From contig CACZBF010000030.1 of NCBI GenBank assembly GCA_902779355.1, forward strand, positions 1-32,769: 32,769 bases of DNA, written 5' to 3'. Positions within the stretch are counted from its first letter, which is position 1; every line of letters starts with the position of its first letter. The notes beneath the pieces are model-generated. The model saw nothing but the letters and a program-made list of their open reading frames with translations, made no database searches and was not told where the DNA came from. A program made the position numbers and the translations under genes. This document shows positions 24,872 through 32,752 of the stretch, piece after piece. The stretch is from an uncultured Lachnospiraceae bacterium. GTDB lineage: Bacteria; Bacillota; Clostridia; Lachnospirales; Lachnospiraceae.

Positions 24872-25021
24872 GGGACCTGGCTTCTCTAAGCATTTGCGCA
24901 AGATTGTTTCGACCGTACGCAACCAGTTCCAATGCGCCATCCATGGCGCATGGAACTTGGATTTGCCATCCGGGCAAATCCTTGCTGAAACAGAAGCAAA
25001 TGCCAAGAGAATCCAAGTCCC
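24872..25021 (-). other. Structured intergenic element C
   Basis: Nested pairing covers the region: outer stem 24872-24886 with 25007-25021 (13 of 15 pair), GCATTTGC/GCAAATGC (24890-24897 with 24996-25003), TGTTTC/GAAACA, and two strong hairpins at 24926-24956 (ATGCGCCAT/ATGGCGCAT core) and 24959-24981 (GGATTTGCC/GGCAAATCC). The layout, a long closing helix around two hairpins, mirrors the repeat copies A and B. Read on the minus strand the loops become ATGGAT and CGGAT. No protein is recognisable in any frame. Sequence homology to A and B is weak, so the relationship is an inference. Confidence 0.45.
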
Positions 25022-25106
25022 TCATAAAGTGTTCGCTTACCTTTTCATGCAGCCTGCCATTGCCGGGGCACAGGGCGGCCGCTGACTGGTCGCAGGCACA
25101 ACGGAC

Positions 25107-25280
25107 TGCCTTGTGAGCGAGAATGTGATCCTTATCAGATTTCTCAATGTCAAGCAACGAGCGCACAAGGATGTGCGCGAGAGCGAGCATACGCATGGAT
25201 GCGTATTGCGAGCGGTTGCAGAATAGCCAGTTTATTGCAAAATCTGATTAGGAGCACATCGAGCGAGCATTAGCAGTCCC
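25107..25280 (+). repeat. Structured dispersed repeat element, copy B (putative ncRNA)
   Basis: Clearly homologous to 19-195. The closing stem 25122-25142 with 25240-25260 pairs at 18 of 21 positions; two hairpins follow inside: GCGCAC/GTGCGC with loop AAGGAT (25161-25178) and ATACGC/GCGTAT with loop ATGGAT (about 25189-25206). Relative to copy A the second hairpin and parts of the closing stem changed on both sides, keeping pairs. It lies upstream of rlmN on the same strand, about 80 bases from the start; weak similarity to copy A continues to about 25310. It may act as a separate RNA or as part of the rlmN leader. Confidence 0.6.
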
Positions 25281-25363
25281 GTTGGGGCTGTGAGCAGGTA
25301 GTGGGCGCCCGTATGGCAACCTGCCATGTCGGGGGAGGGGGCAGTTTATAGGTGAGGAAAGAT

Positions 25364-26389
25364 ATGAAGGATCTCAAATCCCTGACAATTGAAGAGATGG
25401 AAGCGTTTCTGGCGGAGGACCTGCAGCAGCCGAAGTACCGGGCGAAGCAGGTGTTTGACTGGCTGCATAAGAAGATGTGTGGTGGCTTTGATGAGATGAC
25501 GAACCTGTCGAAGGAGCTGCGGGAGAAGCTCGCGGCAAAGGCAGAGCTCAGGGATGTGCGGCAGGTTGCCGTGCAGGAGTCAAAGGACGGAACGAGGAAG
25601 TACCTGTTTGCACTGGGGGATGAGGAGCGGATCGAGAGCGTGTTTTTGCCGCATGATTATGGGAATGCGGTCTGCATTTCTTCGCAGGTCGGATGCCGCA
25701 TGGGCTGTACGTTCTGTGCATCTACGCTTTCAGGACTGTCGCGGAATCTGACCGCGTCCGAGATGCTTTCGCAGGTGTATGGGATTTCCAAAGATACGGG
25801 GGTGCGGATCGATCATGTCGTTGTGATGGGGATGGGAGAGCCGCTTGATAACTATGAGAATCTGATCCGGTTTTTGGTGTTGATCGCAGATCCGAATGGG
25901 CAGAACCTCAGTATGCGAAACCTCACGGTGTCGACCTGCGGGCTGACGAATGAGATCAGACGGCTGGCGGAGGAGAAACTGCCGATCACACTGGCGCTGT
26001 CTTTGCACGCGCCGACGCAGGAGAAGCGGGAGGCTTTGATGCCGGTGGCGCATAGATATCCGCTCGATGAGGTGATCGAGGCGTGCCGGTTTTATTTTGA
26101 AAAGACCGGGCGTCGCGTCACGTTTGAATACAGTCTGATCGCGGGAAAGAATGACAGTGAGGAGGATGCGGCAGAACTGGGCGCGCTCCTTGCCGGGATG
26201 AACTGTCATGTCAACCTGATCCCGGTCAATCCGGTGGAGGAGCGGGGATATGCCCAGCCCGATCAGTCTGCGGTGCTCCGCTTTCAAAATAAACTTGAAA
26301 AAAAAGGAATAAATAGTACAATTAGAAGAGGTATGGGTCGTGATATTGACGGCGCATGCGGACAGCTACGCAGGAGATTTGAGGAATGA
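25364..26389 (+). CDS. rlmN: Dual-specificity 23S rRNA/tRNA adenine-C2 methyltransferase RlmN
   Basis: This radical-SAM enzyme of 341 residues methylates A2503 of 23S rRNA and A37 of some tRNAs. The [4Fe-4S] motif is CRMGCTFC; GMGEPLDNYENL, STCGL, ALSLHAPTQEKR and the C-terminal GRDIDGACGQLR with the catalytic Cys are all present. The start MKDLKSLT at 25364 is preferred, since GGTGAGGA lies 5-8 bases upstream; the frame also opens at GTG 25352 inside that site. The stop overlaps the phosphatase gene by ATGA. Confidence 0.96.
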   Translation: MKDLKSLTIEEMEAFLAEDLQQPKYRAKQVFDWLHKKMCGGFDEMTNLSKELREKLAAKAELRDVRQVAVQESKDGTRKYLFALGDEERIESVFLPHDYGNAVCISSQVGCRMGCTFCASTLSGLSRNLTASEMLSQVYGISKDTGVRIDHVVVMGMGEPLDNYENLIRFLVLIADPNGQNLSMRNLTVSTCGLTNEIRRLAEEKLPITLALSLHAPTQEKREALMPVAHRYPLDEVIEACRFYFEKTGRRVTFEYSLIAGKNDSEEDAAELGALLAGMNCHVNLIPVNPVEERGYAQPDQSAVLRFQNKLEKKGINSTIRRGMGRDIDGACGQLRRRFEE

Positions 26390-27117
26390 AGACTTTTTCC
26401 ATTACGGATATTGGGCGTCTCCGTGAGACGAATCAAGATTACGTCTATACTTCCGATACACCGGTCGGCGCGCTGCCGAATCTCTTCCTTGTTGCGGACG
26501 GGATGGGCGGACACAACGCCGGTGACTACGCATCCAAATATACCGTAGAGACGGTGGTTTCTCTTTTGCAGGAGTTTCCGGGCGATGACCTGAAGGCTCT
26601 GCTTTCTGACGCGATCGAGGAGACCAACCGCAGGCTCATTTCGCAGGCAGTCAATGACCCTGCGCTTTTTGGCATGGGCACAACGCTGGTCGCGCTTGTG
26701 ATCGTGGATGGCAAGGCGTTGATCGCGAATGTCGGTGACAGCCGGCTTTATGTGGTCAATGGGTCCAACATCACGCAGATCACCGAGGATCATTCCTATG
26801 TGCAGGAAATGGTCAAGATCGGGGAAATGGACGCTTCGGAGGCGCGCGTGTCGCCGGAGAAGAACATCATTACCCGTGCGATCGGTGCGGAGCCGGATGT
26901 GGAGATCGACTTTTTTGAGCGCAAGCTGAAAAAGGGCGATGAGATCCTGATGTGTACAGATGGGCTGACCAACATGGTGGATGACGAAGACATCCGCCGG
27001 ATCATCATCGGTCAGCGCGATATTGTGGAAAAGACGATGAAGCTCGTGCAGAGCGCGAATGAAAACGGGGGACGTGACAACATTTCCGTTGTCCTCGTAG
27101 ACCCGTTCACGGATTGA
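26386..27117 (+). CDS. prpC: PP2C-family protein serine/threonine phosphatase (Stp/PrpC)
   Basis: This 243-residue metal-dependent phosphatase reverses phosphorylation by the adjacent PASTA kinase. PP2C motifs in order: RETNQD (about 12-17), LVADGMGGHNAG (metal-binding Asp), GMGTTLVA, ANVGDSRLYV, TEDHSYV, TRAIGAEP, LMCTDGLTNMV and GGRDNISVVLV. No membrane segment, so cytoplasmic. ATGA overlap with rlmN; the kinase follows after 25 bases. Confidence 0.95.
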   Translation: MKTFSITDIGRLRETNQDYVYTSDTPVGALPNLFLVADGMGGHNAGDYASKYTVETVVSLLQEFPGDDLKALLSDAIEETNRRLISQAVNDPALFGMGTTLVALVIVDGKALIANVGDSRLYVVNGSNITQITEDHSYVQEMVKIGEMDASEARVSPEKNIITRAIGAEPDVEIDFFERKLKKGDEILMCTDGLTNMVDDEDIRRIIIGQRDIVEKTMKLVQSANENGGRDNISVVLVDPFTD

Positions 27118-27142
27118 AAAGAGTAGAGAGGAAAGACAGCTT

Positions 27143-29383
27143 ATGATCAGGGAAGGAATGTTTATTGCGGATCGTTACGAGGTGCTTGGCAAGATCGGTG
27201 CCGGTGGAATGTCCGATGTCTATAAAGCGAAAGACCAGGTGCTGGGACGGTTTGTCGCGATCAAGGTGTTGAAGCAGGAGTTCAGCGAGGACACGACGTT
27301 CGTATCCAAGTTCCATGCGGAGGCTTCTTCGGCGGCAGGTTTGGAGCATCCGAACATCGTGAATGTCTATGATGTCGGCAGCGAAGACGGAATGTATTAC
27401 ATCGTGATGGAATGCATCGAAGGCGTGACGCTCAAGACCTACATCGAGAAAAAGGGACAGCTCAATTACAAAGAGGCGATCAGTATCGCGATCCAGGTGG
27501 GACGCGGTATTGAGGCGGCTCATATGAAGCAGATCATCCACCGGGATATCAAGCCGCAGAACATCATGATCAGTACCGACGGCAAAGTCAAGGTGACGGA
27601 CTTCGGTATCGCGCGTGCGGCATCCAGCAACACGATCCATTCCGATGTGATGGGGTCCGTTCATTACAGTTCGCCGGAGCAGGCGCGCAACGGCTTCGTG
27701 GATCACAAGAGTGATATCTATTCGCTCGGTATCGTAATGTATGAGATGGTGACGGGACGTGTGCCGTTTGACGGAGACACGGCAGTTGCAGTCGCGATCC
27801 AGCATCTGCAGGAGGATATGATCCCGCCAAGCAAGTATGCGCCGGATCTTCCGAGCAATCTGGAAAAGATCATTCTGAAATGTACACAGAAGAGTCCGGA
27901 TCGCCGGTATCAATCCATGGCGGATCTGCTCGTGGATCTGAAACGTGCGCTCATCAATCCGGAGGATGATTTCGTGACGCTGGAGGCAGCGGCAGTCGGC
28001 GGTGCGACGAAAGTCATTCGTGAAGAAGAAGTCAATGAGATCAAGCGCCAGGCGAACCAGATCCTGACACCGGATGTGTCGAGAGAGCCGGCGAAGCAAA
28101 AACAGAGCGAGAAACAGACGCAAAAGAACACACCGAAGCAGAAGAGCAGAAGATCGCGTGACTGGGAGTCTGATGAGATCGAAGAGCCGTATTATGAGGA
28201 TGAGCAGTACGACGATGGAGAATACGAGAACGAAGAAGGCGAGTTTTACGACGACGATTACGAAGACGAGGAGGAAGAAGGCGTTCTTCGTCCGGGTATG
28301 GAGAAGGTCGTAACGATCCTCGGGATCATCGCGGCAGTCGTCATCGGGATCATCATCATCTATCTGCTGGTCAATCTGTTTGGCAAAATGCCGGGCAAGG
28401 ACAATGACAAGAATACGGAGACCGAGACACAGACACAGACCGAGCTCGTGACGGAGACCGCTGAAGAAGAAAAGCCGGCAGAGGCCGGAGAAGGCATCAC
28501 GATGATCGAGTTGAAAGGGATGACCTTTGATCAGGCGAAGACCACGCTGAACGAAATGGGACTCGGGATCTTCCTCGTAGGCTATCAGTCTTCGGATGAC
28601 TATGACAAGGACCAGATCATCAGTCAGGATGTGGAAGCAGGGACGACCGTTCCGGCGAATACGACCGTGAAGGTCTATGTCAGCAGCGGTAAGGGAGAGC
28701 TTTCCGTGCCGGATGTAAGCGGACAGGATTACGAGACAGCAAAGACAGCGCTGGAGAGCGCAGGATTCTCCGTCAATAAGGTGGAAGAAAGCAGCTCCAG
28801 TGTAGAAGAAGGAAAGGTTATTTCCACAACACCGACGGCAGGATCCCCGGCGAAAGCAAATGACACCATTACGGTAAAGGTCAGCACGGGAGAAGAGGCT
28901 GCGCAGAACTTCGTGATGCCGAACTACTCAGGACAGGATCAGACCACAACCGTGAGCGAGCTGCAGGGCACTTATGGCTGCAAGGTGACGGTCAACCAGG
29001 AATACAATGAGACTTATCCGGCAGGCAAAGTCATCGCGACGAGCCCGACCGCTGGTTCCGCCGTACAGAACGGCAGCGAAGTACTGGTCGCTGTCAGCAA
29101 GGGAAGCCAGAGTTATGCATACAGCGCGAATGTCAGCGTGCCCGGAGATACCGTGACTGCCGCGACCTATCGGCTCACGGATGCCAACGGCAATACGATC
29201 ATCGGAGACACCACGGTGAATGCGTTTACGACGAATGCAGACGGCAGCAGGAGCTTTGCGGTCAGCGCCAACAATATCCCGACTGCAACAGGACAGCTTT
29301 ACATCACATGGACGCTGTCGGACGGCAGTACCCAGAACAACGCGACCTACCCGATCGCAGTGAACTTTGCACAGACCAATTGA
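27143..29383 (+). CDS. prkC: PASTA-domain transmembrane serine/threonine kinase (PrkC/StkP type)
   Basis: This 746-residue sensor kinase responds to muropeptides or lipid II in relatives. Kinase domain about 12-270: glycine loop GAGGMSDVY, Lys41, HRDIKPQN (133-140), DFG (153-155), GSVHYSSPEQ. A Glu/Asp/Tyr-rich juxtamembrane linker (about 310-385) precedes one membrane span (about 392-412). Outside are three PASTA repeats (about 450-515, 516-583, 584-655), the third more divergent, and then a further roughly 90-residue Thr/Asn-rich beta-type domain (VPGDTVTAATYRL ... YITWTLSDG) not found in the best-known members. GAGGAAAG precedes the ATG; rsgA starts in the stop codon. Confidence 0.95.
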   Translation: MIREGMFIADRYEVLGKIGAGGMSDVYKAKDQVLGRFVAIKVLKQEFSEDTTFVSKFHAEASSAAGLEHPNIVNVYDVGSEDGMYYIVMECIEGVTLKTYIEKKGQLNYKEAISIAIQVGRGIEAAHMKQIIHRDIKPQNIMISTDGKVKVTDFGIARAASSNTIHSDVMGSVHYSSPEQARNGFVDHKSDIYSLGIVMYEMVTGRVPFDGDTAVAVAIQHLQEDMIPPSKYAPDLPSNLEKIILKCTQKSPDRRYQSMADLLVDLKRALINPEDDFVTLEAAAVGGATKVIREEEVNEIKRQANQILTPDVSREPAKQKQSEKQTQKNTPKQKSRRSRDWESDEIEEPYYEDEQYDDGEYENEEGEFYDDDYEDEEEEGVLRPGMEKVVTILGIIAAVVIGIIIIYLLVNLFGKMPGKDNDKNTETETQTQTELVTETAEEEKPAEAGEGITMIELKGMTFDQAKTTLNEMGLGIFLVGYQSSDDYDKDQIISQDVEAGTTVPANTTVKVYVSSGKGELSVPDVSGQDYETAKTALESAGFSVNKVEESSSSVEEGKVISTTPTAGSPAKANDTITVKVSTGEEAAQNFVMPNYSGQDQTTTVSELQGTYGCKVTVNQEYNETYPAGKVIATSPTAGSAVQNGSEVLVAVSKGSQSYAYSANVSVPGDTVTAATYRLTDANGNTIIGDTTVNAFTTNADGSRSFAVSANNIPTATGQLYITWTLSDGSTQNNATYPIAVNFAQTN

Positions 29384-30267
29384 TGAAGCAGGGCAGGATC
29401 GTAAAGGGGATCGCGGGGTTCTATTATGTGGATGTCGAGGGCGAGGGTGTCTATGCCTGTAAGGCGAAAGGCCTCTTTCGAAAAGAGGGATTAAAGCCTC
29501 TTGTCGGCGATCTCGTTCGGATGGAAGTCACTGACGTAGCGGACTTTGAAGGCAATGTAACGGAGATCCTCCCACGCAAAAGCACATTGCTGCGGCCGGC
29601 GGTTTCCAACGTGGATCAGGCGCTGGTGATCTTTGCGATCCATCAGCCGGATCCGAATCTGAATCTTTTGGACCGGTTTTTGCTGCGCATGGCAGTGCAG
29701 GATCTGCCGGTCATCCTGGCGATCAATAAAACGGATCTCGCTGTGGGAAAAGAACTGCAGGAGATCTGTGATGTCTATGAAGGCGTGGTTCGTGCGATCG
29801 TACCGACCTGCGGAAAGACAGGGGAGGGCACGGAGACCTTAAAAAGCCTTTTGCATCAGAAGACGACGACCGTCGCAGGACCTTCCGGGGTCGGTAAATC
29901 CACGATCGTGAATATGCTGCAGAGTGACCGGTTGATGGAGACCGGTGCGATCAGTCAAAAAATAGAACGCGGGAAGCATACCACGCGTCACAGCGAGCTC
30001 ATCCCGCTTACAGACGGTGGGTATATTCTGGATACGCCGGGCTTCAGTTCCCTTCTTTTGCCTGGGCTGGAGAAAGAGGCGTTATCGTCTTATTATCCGG
30101 AGTTTCAGCCTTATCTTGATGCCTGCCGGTTTGCTCAGTGTAGTCATATCGCAGAGCCGGATTGCGGCGTAAAAGAAGCGCTGCAGGACGGACGGATTCC
30201 GTTGTCACGATACGAAAATTACAAGTTGTTTTACGAGGAATTGAAAGAAAGGAAAGGATATACATGA
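29383..30267 (+). CDS. rsgA: Ribosome small-subunit-dependent GTPase A
   Basis: This 294-residue circularly permuted GTPase promotes late 30S maturation. OB-fold N-terminus (about 1-65), then NKTD (G4), VAGPSGVGKST (P-loop), HTTRHSEL and LDTPGF (G3), and a C-terminal zinc knuckle CRFAQCSHIAEPDC. The start is ATG 29383 within the TGATG junction with the kinase, so translation is coupled; the frame reaches further upstream only inside the kinase gene. It overlaps rpe by ATGA. Confidence 0.96.
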   Translation: MKQGRIVKGIAGFYYVDVEGEGVYACKAKGLFRKEGLKPLVGDLVRMEVTDVADFEGNVTEILPRKSTLLRPAVSNVDQALVIFAIHQPDPNLNLLDRFLLRMAVQDLPVILAINKTDLAVGKELQEICDVYEGVVRAIVPTCGKTGEGTETLKSLLHQKTTTVAGPSGVGKSTIVNMLQSDRLMETGAISQKIERGKHTTRHSELIPLTDGGYILDTPGFSSLLLPGLEKEALSSYYPEFQPYLDACRFAQCSHIAEPDCGVKEALQDGRIPLSRYENYKLFYEELKERKGYT

Positions 30268-30929
30268 ATTGCCTGTCGCCCTCGATCCTGGCTGCTGACT
30301 TTGCAAAGCTGGGCGAACAGATCCAGATGCTTGATCGCGCGGGAGCGCAGTATCTTCATATTGACGTAATGGACGGTGTGTTTGTTCCGGATATTTCGTT
30401 CGGGATGCCGGTGGTGAAGTCGATCCGCAGATGCACGGAGCGGATCTTTGATGTGCATCTCATGGTGACGAACCCGGATCATTATATAGACGCATTTTAC
30501 GACTGCGGTGCGGATCTGATCACAGTGCACGCAGAGGCGGTGCAACACCTCGATGCCACGATCGACAAGATCCATGAAAAAGGTATCATCGCGGGAGTCG
30601 CACTTTCTCCGGCGACGCCGATCGAGAGGATCGAGTGGGTGCTGCCCAAGACCGATATGGTGCTGATCATGACGGTCAATCCCGGGTACGGCGGGCAGAA
30701 ACTGATCCCTTATACGCTTGACAAAGTACGCGCGGTCAGAGAGCTCATTCAAAAAAAGGGATTAAAAACAGATATCGAGGTAGACGGCGGCATCACATTA
30801 GAGAATGTCAGGGAAGTCCTGGCAGCAGGGGCAAACATTATTGTGTCCGGCAGCTCGGTGTTTGATGGGGATATACAGGAGAACGCAGAGGCGTTTTTAC
30901 GGATTTTGTCGGAAGACGAGAGAGGGTAA
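30264..30929 (+). CDS. rpe: Ribulose-phosphate 3-epimerase
   Basis: This 221-residue TIM-barrel enzyme interconverts ribulose-5-P and xylulose-5-P in the pentose-phosphate pathway. Motifs: SPSILAADFAKLGEQ, HIDVMDGVFVPDISFG (metal His and catalytic Asp), DVHLMVTNP, TVHAE, VALSPATP, MTVNPGYGGQ, EVDGGI and SGSSVF. The start MNCLSPS is set by GGAAAGGA seven bases upstream and overlaps the rsgA stop. In many relatives thiamine pyrophosphokinase (thiN) follows; here an SsuA-like protein does. Confidence 0.97.
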   Translation: MNCLSPSILAADFAKLGEQIQMLDRAGAQYLHIDVMDGVFVPDISFGMPVVKSIRRCTERIFDVHLMVTNPDHYIDAFYDCGADLITVHAEAVQHLDATIDKIHEKGIIAGVALSPATPIERIEWVLPKTDMVLIMTVNPGYGGQKLIPYTLDKVRAVRELIQKKGLKTDIEVDGGITLENVREVLAAGANIIVSGSSVFDGDIQENAEAFLRILSEDERG

Positions 30930-30932
30930 GGT

Positions 30933-31904
30933 ATGAAAAAAAGAATTGCTTGCCACCTCGGAGTGCTGATCCTGATGCTGGGGATCTTTGCGGGGTGCGG
31001 CACAGTGGGCGGATCGAACGGAAATGTTCGGATTGCGATTCAGCCATCGGCAGCCTTTGTACCGCTGTTTGTTGCGAAAGAAAAAGGGTGGATTGAGGAA
31101 GCCCTGAAAGAAAAGGGTGTCGGTGTGGAATGGATCGATTTTGTCTCCGGTCCGCCGATGAATGATGCGCTTCTTGCTGAGGACGTCGACCTTGGTGTGA
31201 TCGGCGACGTGCCGGTTGTGACGGTTTGCGCGCCGGGAAATGACGTGAGTGTTGTCGCGATCGCGGCGCAGGCCGCAGATTCTTATGCGGTGCTGGTGCC
31301 TGCGGGTTCTGATGTGAAAGAGGCGGCAGATCTTGCCGGGAAGCGTGTGGCCACGACCTTTGGCTCCACAGGTCATAATATGGTGCAGAAGTTCCTTGCG
31401 ACAGCTGGGCTGACGATCAATGATATCCATCTCGTCAATATCGCTGCAGGCGATGCGGAAAAGGTGCTGGCTTCCAATCAGGCGGATGCGGTATCCATCT
31501 GGGAGCCGAACGTGACGAGACTTTGTGACGGGATCGGTGCGCAGATCATCGGAGAAGGTTCCGACTGCGGACTGGCCGGGACCAACGCGGTCGTAGCGCG
31601 CAACAAATATGCAGAAGAAAATCCTGAGATCGTAACAGCCATTTTGGAACAGTATCAGCGCGCGGCCGAGGAACTGCCGACGCTGGATGAAGAAACGTTG
31701 AACAAAGTCGCACAGGATCTGTCGATCGAGCCGGATCAGTTGAAACTGATCATCCCGAAATTCAATTATTCGGTTGAGATCACGGAAGGGGACATGGATG
31801 CGCTGAACGACACAATTCGTTTCCTCAACGACAACCAGATCATGCGCACCAATTATGATATTGCAGAATCCACCAACAGTTCCTATTATGATGCGATTCC
31901 GTGA
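30933..31904 (+). CDS. SsuA/NMT1-like ABC transporter substrate-binding lipoprotein
   Basis: This 323-residue lipoprotein has a signal peptide with lipobox FAGC (Cys22). The mature part is a type II periplasmic-binding fold of the aliphatic-sulfonate, nitrate or thiamine-precursor (NMT1/THI5) class: VRIAIQPSAAFVPLFVAKEK, LAEDVDLGVIGDVPVV, DLAGKRVATTFGSTGHNMV, ASNQADAVSIWEPNV. It starts 3 bases after the rpe stop. No permease or ATPase gene lies next to it; the next gene encodes an HD-domain protein. Substrate cannot be told from sequence. Confidence 0.88.
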   Translation: MKKRIACHLGVLILMLGIFAGCGTVGGSNGNVRIAIQPSAAFVPLFVAKEKGWIEEALKEKGVGVEWIDFVSGPPMNDALLAEDVDLGVIGDVPVVTVCAPGNDVSVVAIAAQAADSYAVLVPAGSDVKEAADLAGKRVATTFGSTGHNMVQKFLATAGLTINDIHLVNIAAGDAEKVLASNQADAVSIWEPNVTRLCDGIGAQIIGEGSDCGLAGTNAVVARNKYAEENPEIVTAILEQYQRAAEELPTLDEETLNKVAQDLSIEPDQLKLIIPKFNYSVEITEGDMDALNDTIRFLNDNQIMRTNYDIAESTNSSYYDAIP

Positions 31905-31949
31905 GAACGACACCAAGACGGACAGGAGACCAATAGGAGAGTGATCAGT

Positions 31950-32654
31950 ATGGATAACTGGATCATCATAGCCATTGCGGCCGTTGTTGCGGTGTTGATC
32001 GTGATCTTGCTGCTGTTGATTAGGATGTACCGGAGACGGAATCTGAAGATCACGCGGTTTCTGATGGCGATTTTGGAAAAAAGAGACCGTAACATGGACG
32101 GGCACAGCACCCATACGCAGCTTCTGATCGATGAATTTTACGATTACCTGCCGCCGGAGAAAAAACTCCATCTGGGCAGGGAGCATCTCAGGTATGCGGC
32201 ACTGCTTCATGACATCGGAAAGCTTGGCATCCCGGAGGAGATCCTGGATAAACCCGGGAAACTCACCGATGAAGAATGGAAGATCATGCGCCGTCATCCG
32301 GAGATCGCGGTAGAGCTGTTGACACCGGTCGGACTCTTTGATCCGGTTCTGGACTGGATCCTCTATCATCACGAAAGGATGGACGGAACCGGCTACTTCA
32401 GGCTCAAGGGAGAAGAGATTCCGCTCGCATCCAAGATGCTGGCGATCGTGGATACGTTCTCCGCAGTCACCGTCGGCAAGTCCTATCGGCCGGCAAGACC
32501 TTATGAAGACGGGATCGCAACACTTCGACTCGTCGCAGGCACGCAGCTGGACCCGGATCTGGTCGAGATCTTCTCGGCAATCCCGAAGCACCGGATCGAG
32601 AATTGCAGGACCGAGCTTGCAAAAGAAATGACACATCTGACCAAAAAGATATAA
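31950..32654 (+). CDS. Membrane-anchored HD-GYP-like protein
   Basis: This 234-residue protein has one N-terminal membrane helix (about 4-27), a basic RMYRRRN anchor and an HD domain: HTHT-like HSTHTQ, LLHDIGKLGIPEEILDKPG, RRHPEIA, LYHHERMDGTGY. The family includes cyclic-di-GMP phosphodiesterases. The diagnostic GYP reads GYF here and the second half differs from the consensus (DTFSAVTVGKSYRPA), so activity on c-di-GMP is uncertain. ATG 31950 follows AGGAGA by 9 bases; an in-frame GTG at 31941 is too close to that site. It may be co-transcribed with the binding protein upstream. Confidence 0.85.
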   Translation: MDNWIIIAIAAVVAVLIVILLLLIRMYRRRNLKITRFLMAILEKRDRNMDGHSTHTQLLIDEFYDYLPPEKKLHLGREHLRYAALLHDIGKLGIPEEILDKPGKLTDEEWKIMRRHPEIAVELLTPVGLFDPVLDWILYHHERMDGTGYFRLKGEEIPLASKMLAIVDTFSAVTVGKSYRPARPYEDGIATLRLVAGTQLDPDLVEIFSAIPKHRIENCRTELAKEMTHLTKKI

Positions 32655-32709
32655 AAAAAGCAGCCCTTTCGGGCAATGTCATTAAGATAAGATGACAACA
32701 AAAAGAAAT

Positions 32710-32752
32710 AGAGAACTGAGAACCTGAATAAGGTAATCAGTTCTCTTTTTTT
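32710..32752 (+). terminator. Rho-independent terminator closing the operon
   Basis: AGAGAACTGA (32710-32719) pairs with TCAGTTCTCT (32737-32746), followed by T residues to 32752. A smaller GCCC/GGGC hairpin lies at about 32662-32674. Confidence 0.88.

Noticed and set aside
24861-25196. 111-residue minus-strand frame in the rsmB-rlmN gap
   Set aside because: It runs through the palindromic structured elements; composition follows the hairpins and no ribosome-binding site precedes it.
30897-32636. 579-residue minus-strand frame
   Set aside because: It is fully antisense to the SsuA-like and HD genes, both of which show family motifs.
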